A stretch of 38,939 nt of DNA from Elusimicrobiota bacterium (lineage in GTDB: Bacteria; Elusimicrobiota; Elusimicrobia; Elusimicrobiales; UBA9959): positions 1 to 38,939 of the forward strand of contig JAHJSU010000297.1 of the NCBI GenBank assembly GCA_018829985.1, written 5' to 3'. Both the position numbers and the translations under genes were made by a program. The notes below the pieces were generated by a model. It was not told the DNA's origin, did no database searches, and saw only the letters and a list, made by a program, of their open reading frames with translations. Positions 22,731 to 28,941 of the stretch are shown in pieces (the stretch's first letter is position 1; every line of letters begins with the position of its first letter).

Positions 22731-24162
22731 TTTCCCTTTTGACTTCTATCTTGCCTTTACCGCTTAAATCAAGGGCGGCCGAGATTACCCTGGCCCGTGA
22801 ATTGATGACGACGTCTTTCTCCTGGACGGTCGTAAGCAGGTCTTTTACGATAAGCTTTATATCGTCGGGGAACAGTTTGAGCACGTTCGTGACGGAGGCT
22901 TCAGGCGCGCCCTGGAGCGCCGCCGCCCAGTCCTTGTAGGGCATGGATATGACGACGGGTCTCAGGTTCTTGTCGTCAAGTCTGCAGATATCGTCGAATG
23001 TAACCAGCGAGTCCCTGAGCTTCCCCGCGCCGGCCGCGTCGACGCGGGCCAGGTTGTCCATGATCTCGGACCGGTCCGCTTCGTCCACCAGGCTAAGGAG
23101 CCGGCCGAGTTTCTCCGCCCCCTTAAGCGATTTCTCAAGTTTTAAGCGCAAATTGTTTTCTATCTCCATGAGTTTTTCCGGTTCCACGGCTTTAAGCGCC
23201 ACCATTTTAGAGGTGACCATCTGCCTCTTTACGGGGTCAAAGGCAAGGAGTATCTTGGACGAAATGTGAGGCTTTTTATCGGCCATGTTGGCGATAACCA
23301 CCGCGGCGTCCTCGTCGGTTTCTTCACCCAGCAGTTCGGCCGTTTCCTTCGGCGGGAGCTTTTCTATAAAATCGAAGGCCGACTGGACCGTCAAAAGCCC
23401 CGCGCCCGCCGCCCCGGCTTCCACGTCTATTATCTCGGGGTATTCACCTTCCGGGCCTTCCCCGCCGGCCCCGGCTCCGCCGCCCATGCCGGGCCCGCCG
23501 GCCAGGGGCTGGCTTGCGAGGGCATTTACGCGCGCGTAATCAAAGAAATCCGACAGGAGTTTCCCTCCCAGAGCGTAGGCTGACAGCAGAACGATCAAAA
23601 TTACGACCGCGGCCAAACCGGCGATAAGGAGAACCCGGCGGCTGTCGGGAGCATCCAAAAGGTTTTTCCACCAGGGAAGCATATCGGCCCTGGCCATGAT
23701 CAGGCTGTCCCCCCTGGCAGCGTTCAGCCGGAGGATATCGGAGACCAGAAGTTTCACGGCGTTGGCCTGGGCGTCGGGCACGCTTCTGTCAAAGATGACG
23801 GATACGCTTATCTTCTTTATCCTGAATTCCGTGGTGTGCTGCGTTTCCGCTTTCTGCTGCTTTATGTATTCCCCGGTCTTTTCAAGGATGGAGACCTGGG
23901 CGTAGCCGGGGAGCGACAGCACGGCTTCCGGCGGGGTGCCGGATTCGGTCCTGCTCTTTAAAACCGATTCCCCCTCCACGTTTACGAATGCCCGGCTTTT
24001 CTCTTTGCCGACCAGCTGGGCAAGAAGGCGGGAAAGGTCTTCCTGCATGCGCGCCGAGATCTCCGCCTCTTCGGCGCCGGGCGCAGGCGGCATCTGCTGG
24101 GCGCGGGGCGCGCCCAGAAAAGCGGCCGTAACGATAAACGCCAATAAGTATCTTTTAACCAT
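22723..24162 (-). CDS. FliF(C-terminal)-FliG(M+C) fusion protein, putative membrane rotor
   Basis: 479 residues. A signal peptide (1-21, MVKRYLLAFIVTAAFLGAPRA) sends the N-terminus across the inner membrane. Residues about 34-170 match the FliF RBM3/collar region: SRLLAQLVGKEKSRAFVNVE, then KKISVSVIFD and RGDSLIMARADMLPWW, as in FliF IERLSVAVVV...RGDTL. A membrane helix follows (176-200), then a Gly-rich linker (220-250). Residues 261-345 align with FliG M, and 349-479 with the FliG linker/C domain (LVTFDDICRLDDKNL, ALQGAPEASV). FliF RBM1/RBM2 and FliG N are absent; the FliM-binding EHPQ motif is not conserved. By hand alignment FliG Lys264, Arg281, Asp288 and Asp289 become Gln417, Asp434, Asp441 and Leu442. 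It probably forms a membrane ring driven by MotAB. Confidence 0.82.
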   Translation of the reverse strand: MVKRYLLAFIVTAAFLGAPRAQQMPPAPGAEEAEISARMQEDLSRLLAQLVGKEKSRAFVNVEGESVLKSRTESGTPPEAVLSLPGYAQVSILEKTGEYIKQQKAETQHTTEFRIKKISVSVIFDRSVPDAQANAVKLLVSDILRLNAARGDSLIMARADMLPWWKNLLDAPDSRRVLLIAGLAAVVILIVLLSAYALGGKLLSDFFDYARVNALASQPLAGGPGMGGGAGAGGEGPEGEYPEIIDVEAGAAGAGLLTVQSAFDFIEKLPPKETAELLGEETDEDAAVVIANMADKKPHISSKILLAFDPVKRQMVTSKMVALKAVEPEKLMEIENNLRLKLEKSLKGAEKLGRLLSLVDEADRSEIMDNLARVDAAGAGKLRDSLVTFDDICRLDDKNLRPVVISMPYKDWAAALQGAPEASVTNVLKLFPDDIKLIVKDLLTTVQEKDVVINSRARVISAALDLSGKGKIEVKRESV

Positions 24163-24224
24163 AAATATTGCGGCTGTATATAATTTTAAACCATATAGAT
24201 TACAAAGTTATTACAGGAATGAGA

Positions 24225-24352
24225 ATTATCCGGAAAGGCTCAAGGCTAAAGGATAAAGGCTAAAGGACGGAAAAATCTTTTATTTTTCTGTTTCTTTCCC
24301 TCATCCTTAAGCCTTCATCCTTTATCCTTCCCGTCCGCCGTAGGCGGACGGG
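24225..24352. repeat. Inverted GGATAAAGG/CCTTTATCC repeat with CCGCCGTAGGCGG palindrome
   Basis: Left arm about 24236-24270 (AAGGCTCAAGGCTAAAGGAT and onward), right arm about 24300-24330 (TCATCCTTAAGCCTTCATCC and onward). The adjoining CCCGTCCGCCGTAGGCGGAC (24330-24349) encodes the C-terminus of the kinase gene, and the right arm gives its TAA stop. The same word family recurs at 35845-35945. Confidence 0.75.
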
Positions 24353-25767
24353 TTAGCCGGTATCTCAAACCAGAAGTCGGAGCCGGCGCCCGGTTCCGAA
24401 TCAAAGCCGATGCGCCCTTTGTGCATGTCTATGATGCCTTTGGCCAGCGCCAGGCCGAGCCCCGTGCCCCCGGCGGCGTCGACGGATGAGGCCTGGCCGA
24501 AAACAGAAAACAGTTTCCCGCGGTCCTCAGGGGGTATGCCGCGTCCGGAGTCCGTTACGCGGGCCCGGAAGATCTTTCCATCCGGGGAAAAACCCGCGCT
24601 GACCGTTATTCTGCCGCCTGCCGGAGTGAATTTTATGGCGTTCGAGATCAGATTCGTGAATACATGCGCGAGGAGCTCCCTGTCCAGGCTTATGGGGCGG
24701 CCGGGTTCGGCCGCTATATCAAGCGTAAGCCCGTTTTCCGCCGCTTTCGGTTTAAAGAAGGCCGTTACGTCGCGCGCCAGAGCGCAGGGATCCGCCCGGG
24801 TCTTGTGCAGATCCATCTTTCCCCGCTCTATTTTCGCCAGGTCCAGCAGGCTGGTAACGAAATTAGCCAGCCGCCCGGCGTTGGCCTTTATGCGCTCAAG
24901 ACTTTCCTTTTCCGCTTTAGGCCTGCGTGTCCGGAGCAGAAGCGACACGTGGCTTTCTATGGCCCCCAGCGGGGAGCGCAGTTCATGGGTCACGGAAGCG
25001 GTAAAATCTTTTTTTATGGTCTCAAGCTCCAGCAGTTTCTGGGACATGGCGTTGAAATTCGCGGCAAGCTGGGCTATCTCGTCCGAACCTGAAATATCCA
25101 CCTTATGCCCGAAGCGGCCCTCGCCCAGGACTTTTGTCTCGGCGGAGAGGGCTCTGAGCCGTCTGGTAAGGTGAAAGTTCAAGACGAGGGCCAGCAGCGC
25201 GGAAACGCATACCGCGGCGGCGAGCGAGTATAGCAGGCGTCTTAAAAGTTCAGCCAGAAGCCTGGAGCGTTCCTGAAGCAGGTATTTGCGGGAAAGATAA
25301 AGCCTTGCCCCGTAATCTCCGGCCCTGAATTCCTCCGGAGGGCCGTCTTTCGAGGGATGCCCGCCAAACAGTCCGGCGCTGTGCCCGCCGGGTTGTATTG
25401 GCGGGGGTCCGCCGTGCTGTGTGGCGGAAGGGATGAGGGATGAGGGATGAGGGTAACCGGCGCGGGCGGCTTTCGCGGCCCGGGGCCTGACGGGCTGCCA
25501 GGACTTGCCGTTAAAAGTCTCGATCGCGGCGATCTCGGGATGATAAGCGTAAAGATTTGAAAGATAGTCCACCAGCATCAGCGGATCGCGGGCAAGGTTC
25601 GCTTCGGCCAGGATATTTTTCACTCCCTGGGCGGTAAGACTTATTTTCTGGAGTTCATTGGCGATGATGCCGCTGCGCTGGAAGCGGAAAAATATGAAAG
25701 AGAGCAGGCCCGCCGAAAGCAGGGCGGTTATCACCAGCGCCGCGTTCAGTTTATGGTAGAGCTTCAT
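24322..25767 (-). CDS. Membrane histidine kinase with repeat-derived insert in the sensor domain
   Basis: 481 residues. Membrane helices (about 8-28 and 178-200) flank a periplasmic sensor of about 145 residues, followed by HAMP (about 200-250), HisKA with FTASVTHELRSPLG (His261), and HATPase with NLISNAIKFTP, DSGRGIP and GTGLGLAL. Catalytic boxes are intact. Residues 104-140 (PHPSSLIPS, then a His/Gly/Pro-rich run) are encoded by intergenic-type repeats: a GGGATGA tandem array plus a 71-bp palindromic module. The last ten residues (PSAYGGREG) come from another palindrome. It lies upstream of the FliF-FliG gene on the same strand, about 160 bases away. No ribosome site; a dyad covers the leader. 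Confidence 0.92.
   Translation of the reverse strand: MKLYHKLNAALVITALLSAGLLSFIFFRFQRSGIIANELQKISLTAQGVKNILAEANLARDPLMLVDYLSNLYAYHPEIAAIETFNGKSWQPVRPRAAKAARAGYPHPSSLIPSATQHGGPPPIQPGGHSAGLFGGHPSKDGPPEEFRAGDYGARLYLSRKYLLQERSRLLAELLRRLLYSLAAAVCVSALLALVLNFHLTRRLRALSAETKVLGEGRFGHKVDISGSDEIAQLAANFNAMSQKLLELETIKKDFTASVTHELRSPLGAIESHVSLLLRTRRPKAEKESLERIKANAGRLANFVTSLLDLAKIERGKMDLHKTRADPCALARDVTAFFKPKAAENGLTLDIAAEPGRPISLDRELLAHVFTNLISNAIKFTPAGGRITVSAGFSPDGKIFRARVTDSGRGIPPEDRGKLFSVFGQASSVDAAGGTGLGLALAKGIIDMHKGRIGFDSEPGAGSDFWFEIPANPSAYGGREG
25359..25453. repeat. In-frame palindromic module and GGGATGA array inside the kinase gene
   Basis: The 71-bp module from GCCCGCCAAACA (25359) to GTGTGGCGGAA (25429) is related to the 43-44 bp insert at 47-90: both begin GCCCGCCAAACA, contain GGGTCCGCCG and end TGTGTGGCGGAA. 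It is flanked by GGGATG words, four copies in all (25354-25359 and 25430-25453). The kinase frame is kept open through the whole segment. Confidence 0.85.
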
Positions 25768-25770
25768 GAT

Positions 25771-25786
25771 TTAAGATACATCTTAA
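25771..25786. promoter_or_regulatory. Dyad TTAAGAT-AC-ATCTTAA at the kinase start
   Basis: Seven-base arms with a two-base centre lie three bases upstream of the ATG at 25767, exactly where a ribosome site would be. It could be an operator or a small hairpin that hides the start. Confidence 0.45.
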
Positions 25787-26062
25787 GAAGTCAGAAGACA
25801 GAAATCAGAAGTCAGATTTTTTCCCTCTTTTTCGCTTTCTGACCTCTGCCTTCTGACCTCTGACGTCTTATCTCTTGATTCTCCCGTAAAAAGCCCTAAA
25901 TGGTAGCCGCAGGCTTTAGCCTGCGAAAAACAGTAAGCTATTCCCCGACGAGAACGCAGGCTGAAGCCTGCGGCTACAAAGGCGATTTTTGAGCAAAATT
26001 GACTTTTTACGGAAGAATCATCTCTTGCCTCTGACTTCTTACCTCTGTCCTCTGATTTCTGC
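25786..26062. repeat. Inverted GTCAGA/TCTGAC repeat interrupted by a MITE-like element
   Basis: Left arm 25786-25818 (GAAGTCAGAAGACAGAAATC and onward). Right arm 25835-25870, interrupted by the element at 25877-26019 and resumed at 26027-26062 (GCCTCTGACTTCTTACCTCT and onward). The element therefore inserted into a pre-existing repeat. Confidence 0.8.
25877..26019. mobile_element. MITE-like element, family A, copy 3 (143 bp) with 7-bp target duplication
   Basis: Inverted ends GATTCTCCCGTAAAAAG and CTTTTTACGGAAGAATC differ at one position. A perfect 7-bp direct repeat ATCTCTT flanks it (25870-25876 and 26020-26026). The interior has the palindromes GCAGGCTTTAGCCTGC and GCAGGCTGAAGCCTGC in the positions where copy 2 has GTCCGCCTTAGGCGGAC. 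No coding frame. Confidence 0.9.
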
Positions 26063-26066
26063 TGTT

Positions 26067-28091
26067 CTACCGCGACAGCCTTATGATGCGTTCCAGGGCT
26101 TTTTTTGCCTGTGAGTTTTCCGGGTCCAGTGTCAGTATCTTTCTGAAATTGTCGGCTGCTTTGCCGTAATCTCCCTTGGTGTAGTAATCCGCCCCTGTCC
26201 GGTAAAGCTTCTCTATTTCCCTGGCGTTGCCGGAGCCCGTGGCCGGTTTTTCAGCCGCGGCGGCCGGCGCCGCCAGGGCCTCTCCGCCCCGTAGGTTCCC
26301 GGTTTCCATGCCCTCGGGTTCCCAGGCTCCCTGGCCCGGGGCCTTCTTTCCGGCTTCGCTGACCATTTTTGTCAGTTTTTCCTTTTCCGCCGGGTCGGTT
26401 TCCTTTTTAACGGCGGTTTCCCAGTTCTTGCGGGCCTGGGCGTAGTTGCCCAGCAGATAGTTGCAGGAGCCTGTTTTTTTAAGTACGAGAATATTCCCGG
26501 GATCGAATTCCAAGATCTCCTGCAGCTTGATCAAAGCGTCGTCGTATTTTTTGGCGGCGTAGAGCGCGTCCGATTCCTGGAGTTTATATTCCACATACCC
26601 GCGGTTGAAGCCCGGTGGGACCCTGTCGGCTTTTATACGGGAGGTTTCCTCCACCTTGTCCAGGAAATTGGATAATGCGGTGTCCCGGGGACTTTCCCCC
26701 TGGGAGAAAGCCAGCAGTCTGACGGCTTTGGCGTCGTAGCCCCTTAAAAAGTGCTGTATCCCGGCCGACAGCATTTGCTCCCCCGGGGTGCGTTGCGCCG
26801 CGTCTTTAGGTATTGAGGGATAGAAGGCCGCCACCAGCCCCATGCGTTTCACCAGGTTGATCACGGAGGCGTTGGGCAGCAGGTCGTTCGCCTTGTCCAT
26901 CAGCGTCCTGTTCGCCGCGTAATATTTTTCCTGGTTTACCAGGGCCTTGACGTCCTTAAGGCGCGGGTCGTTCAGGTTCATGGTGTTCCGCAAGCCGGAG
27001 TAGTCCGGGCTTTCTCTCAGTTGTTTATACTCGCCGAGAAGCTGCGCGGCATGCTGCTCGTCGGAGGTAAGCGAACCGAAATGGTAGGCCAGGGCCAGCC
27101 TATGGTTGCCGACGGTGCCGCGGACCGTGCCGAGCGGTATTGAAAATCCGTAATCGAACTGGATTTTGTTTATTTTGTAGGACAGCCCGGCCGTCACCTG
27201 CCTGAAATCCCTGTCCCCGGCGCCAAGGGACGCCCTTATTCCCACATCCCCCCTGTCAAGGCTCGGAAAAACTTTTTCAGCCGCGAAAATAAAATCCTTG
27301 TCCAGCTTGCCGGCCGGGCCTTTTTGCATTCTTGCCTCGGCCGTCATAATCATCCACAGGCTTTTATAGGAGCCCCCCAACCTCATTTTCATGGGGACCG
27401 GGTCCGCGGAAGCAAAACCCACGTCGGCCTGCCTTATGTTCATCACCGCCGCGCCGATGGTGTATCTTTTTGTGAGGTTATACACAAGGCCCGCGTCTAT
27501 ATCAATCGCGGATTTTGAGTTTTTCCCCATAAGCACCGGGTCCCCTTCACCCGTGGCGTAGATCCCGTCCATGGCGTTATAGGATTCGTCCAGCCTTGAA
27601 AAGGAATGGGTCAGATATTTGACGGAGGCGCCGGCCGCGAATTTTTCAAATGGTGTGTTTTTCGGCAATCTGAAACCGTATGAGGCCTGGAGGGCGCTTT
27701 CAGTGTATACGCCGGACAGCGAAAACTGGCTCCACAAAAAGCCCGCCGTGCCCAGGCGGCCGCCCCATATGGGAGCGGCTATAACCAGATTTGTAAGCCC
27801 CAGGTTTGAGCCGTCGTCTAAGCCTGAATAGAGCATGGAATGCGAGGCCATCACTTTCGGCCTTTCCACAAAGGCGAGGCCCGCCGGGTTGTAATAGACC
27901 GAACTGGCATCGTCGGCTATGGCCACAAAGGCGTTGCCCATGCCGGGTACTCGCGCGCCTACGCCCAGATCTTCAAAAGCCGCAAAAACAGGGGCTAGCG
28001 TATAGGGGCTAGGGGATAGGGAAAAAACAGCCAACGCAAACAACAGCGATTTTTTCCGCCGGTACGATTTTAATTTTGCCGAAAATTTCAT
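26067..28091 (-). CDS. PorV/PorQ-like outer-membrane barrel protein with C-terminal TPRs
   Basis: 674 residues. Signal peptide 1-37 ends SPSPYTLAPVFA; its c-region is encoded by an intergenic-type CCCCTAGCCCC repeat. The mature N-terminus EDLGVGARVPGMGNAFVAIADDASSVYYNPAGLA is diagnostic of the PorV/PorQ (UPF0164) family of 14-strand barrels. In Bacteroidota these shuttle type IX secretion cargo. The barrel spans about 38-350. The C-terminal half holds TPR-like units (about 505-580 and 625-674, e.g. GADYYTKGDYGKAADNFRKI), presumably periplasmic. It follows a small gene with a T9SS-like C-terminal domain. GCGGAG is the ribosome site. The first 37 codons and the leader are near-duplicated at 30597-30765. 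Confidence 0.88.
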   Translation of the reverse strand: MKFSAKLKSYRRKKSLLFALAVFSLSPSPYTLAPVFAAFEDLGVGARVPGMGNAFVAIADDASSVYYNPAGLAFVERPKVMASHSMLYSGLDDGSNLGLTNLVIAAPIWGGRLGTAGFLWSQFSLSGVYTESALQASYGFRLPKNTPFEKFAAGASVKYLTHSFSRLDESYNAMDGIYATGEGDPVLMGKNSKSAIDIDAGLVYNLTKRYTIGAAVMNIRQADVGFASADPVPMKMRLGGSYKSLWMIMTAEARMQKGPAGKLDKDFIFAAEKVFPSLDRGDVGIRASLGAGDRDFRQVTAGLSYKINKIQFDYGFSIPLGTVRGTVGNHRLALAYHFGSLTSDEQHAAQLLGEYKQLRESPDYSGLRNTMNLNDPRLKDVKALVNQEKYYAANRTLMDKANDLLPNASVINLVKRMGLVAAFYPSIPKDAAQRTPGEQMLSAGIQHFLRGYDAKAVRLLAFSQGESPRDTALSNFLDKVEETSRIKADRVPPGFNRGYVEYKLQESDALYAAKKYDDALIKLQEILEFDPGNILVLKKTGSCNYLLGNYAQARKNWETAVKKETDPAEKEKLTKMVSEAGKKAPGQGAWEPEGMETGNLRGGEALAAPAAAAEKPATGSGNAREIEKLYRTGADYYTKGDYGKAADNFRKILTLDPENSQAKKALERIIRLSR

Positions 28092-28148
28092 AAAGCTCCG
28101 CTATACTCTGCTCCCCACCCTAGCCCCTAGCCCCTAGCCCCTAGCCCC
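27990..28148 (-). repeat. Inverted cassette copy A: GGGGCTA array, ribosome site, start and signal-peptide codons
   Basis: On the minus strand this reads four GGGGCTA units, then TGGGGAGCAGAG.ATAGCGGAG, the ATG, codons for MKFS...KSYR.KK.LLFALAVFSL, and CCCCTAGCCCCTATACGCTA. The counterpart on the plus strand is 30597-30765. The two copies point outwards and enclose about 2.4 kb with two divergent genes. Confidence 0.9.
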
Positions 28149-28161
28149 TTTCCCCTATACC

Positions 28162-28563
28162 CTATCTTACAACCACCACCAGGCCTTTATAGGTCTTATC
28201 GTTAACGATCACTTCATATATGTAGATTCCGCCCGGCGCCCTGCCGCCGGAGTTGGGATCCCATTCAAGATAATAGTAAAGACGAGGTGTTTCGAATACG
28301 ATAGCCTTGAGCCGCATGGAAGCTAATCTCTCGCCGCGCAGCCCGTAAATGGACGCTGTTATGTGAAAATCCCTGGGGTTATAACACTTGAAAATAAAAG
28401 TATCGTTTTTCTTGTCGCTGTTGGGAGTCACGGTCCTGTTCAGCGCGGCCGAATTCCCCAGGGTCCCGGCGGCTCCGGCGTTCTTCTCCAACGTCGTAAC
28501 CGACAAAAAAAGCGCCGCAAGCATTGCCGGCGGGATCAAAAAGGGCGTCAGATGTTTTTTCAT
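28162..28563 (-). CDS. Small exported protein consisting mainly of a T9SS-like C-terminal domain
   Basis: 133 residues: a signal peptide (about 1-32), a short linker, then one domain (about 43-133) with VTPNSDKKNDTFIFKCYNP, IYGLRGERLASM and GGRAPGGIYIYEV. This is the layout of the gliding-motility-associated/FlgD-Ig-like C-terminal sorting domain seen on type IX secretion substrates. A near relative closes the protein at 28942-30597. There is no cargo domain, so this may be a free sorting module, an anchor subunit or a decayed gene. It lies upstream of the PorV-like gene, 70 bases away. A TGCCAG/CTGGCA hairpin (28572-28587) precedes the start, with no ribosome site. Confidence 0.75.
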   Translation of the reverse strand: MKKHLTPFLIPPAMLAALFLSVTTLEKNAGAAGTLGNSAALNRTVTPNSDKKNDTFIFKCYNPRDFHITASIYGLRGERLASMRLKAIVFETPRLYYYLEWDPNSGGRAPGGIYIYEVIVNDKTYKGLVVVVR

Positions 28564-28597
28564 ATACTGTTATGCCAGGAGGCTGGCATGCGCAATG

Positions 28598-28722
28598 CCA
28601 GTGTAGTATCCCTAACGCCTCTTTACAATGGCTCCCCGCTTTTGTAGCCGCAACCTTTAGGTTGCGCTGTTTTACGCAGGCTAAAGCCTGCGGCTACCGT
28701 AAGAAACTTATGGGACACTACG
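28598..28722. repeat. Nested palindromic element in the divergent spacer
   Basis: Outer arms AGTGTAGTATCCCTAA (about 28598-28613) and TTATGGGACACTACGCT (about 28708-28724) are imperfect complements. Inside, GTAGCCGCAACC...GGTTGCG and GCAGGCTAAAGCCTGCGGCTAC form two adjacent palindromes of the same style as family A interiors. The outer GTAGTGTCCCATAA word also occurs at about 4051. Confidence 0.7.
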
Positions 28723-28854
28723 CTAGCTTTCCATCTACTCGCCACAATCTTACCTTTTAATTATGACTATTTTATTACGGAAATATGATTTGTTCCGTCT
28801 CACTTTTATAGCCGATTGTCACGAATCCGCAATAATTCAGTCGCAATTGAGGAG

Positions 28855-28922
28855 TATAATACAAAGTATATAAGGCAAGGTTTACGGGTCTGAGGGTTTT
28901 AGGGGCTAAGGGTTTAAGGGTG
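28855..28922 (+). promoter_or_regulatory. Candidate promoter and G-rich leader of the Fn3/T9SS-like gene
   Basis: TATAAT at 28855-28860 is the best -10 box, and no clear -35 is seen. The predicted leader (from about 28867) contains GAGGGTTTTAGGGGCTAAGG and GTTTAAGGG words, which are complementary to the C-rich stretch in this gene's own signal-peptide codons (29004-29037). Confidence 0.5.
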
Positions 28923-28941
28923 GAAAGGGAAGAACGGATTT

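Noticed and set aside
22723-24162. Plain FliG or an unrelated coiled membrane protein
   Set aside because: The N-terminal half has signal peptide, FliF RBM3-like blocks and a membrane helix, none of which belong to FliG; the C-terminal half aligns along its length with FliG M and C.
28524-28760. Small plus-strand frame in the divergent spacer
   Set aside because: It overlaps the start of the minus-strand gene and crosses palindromic repeats; no coding signature.
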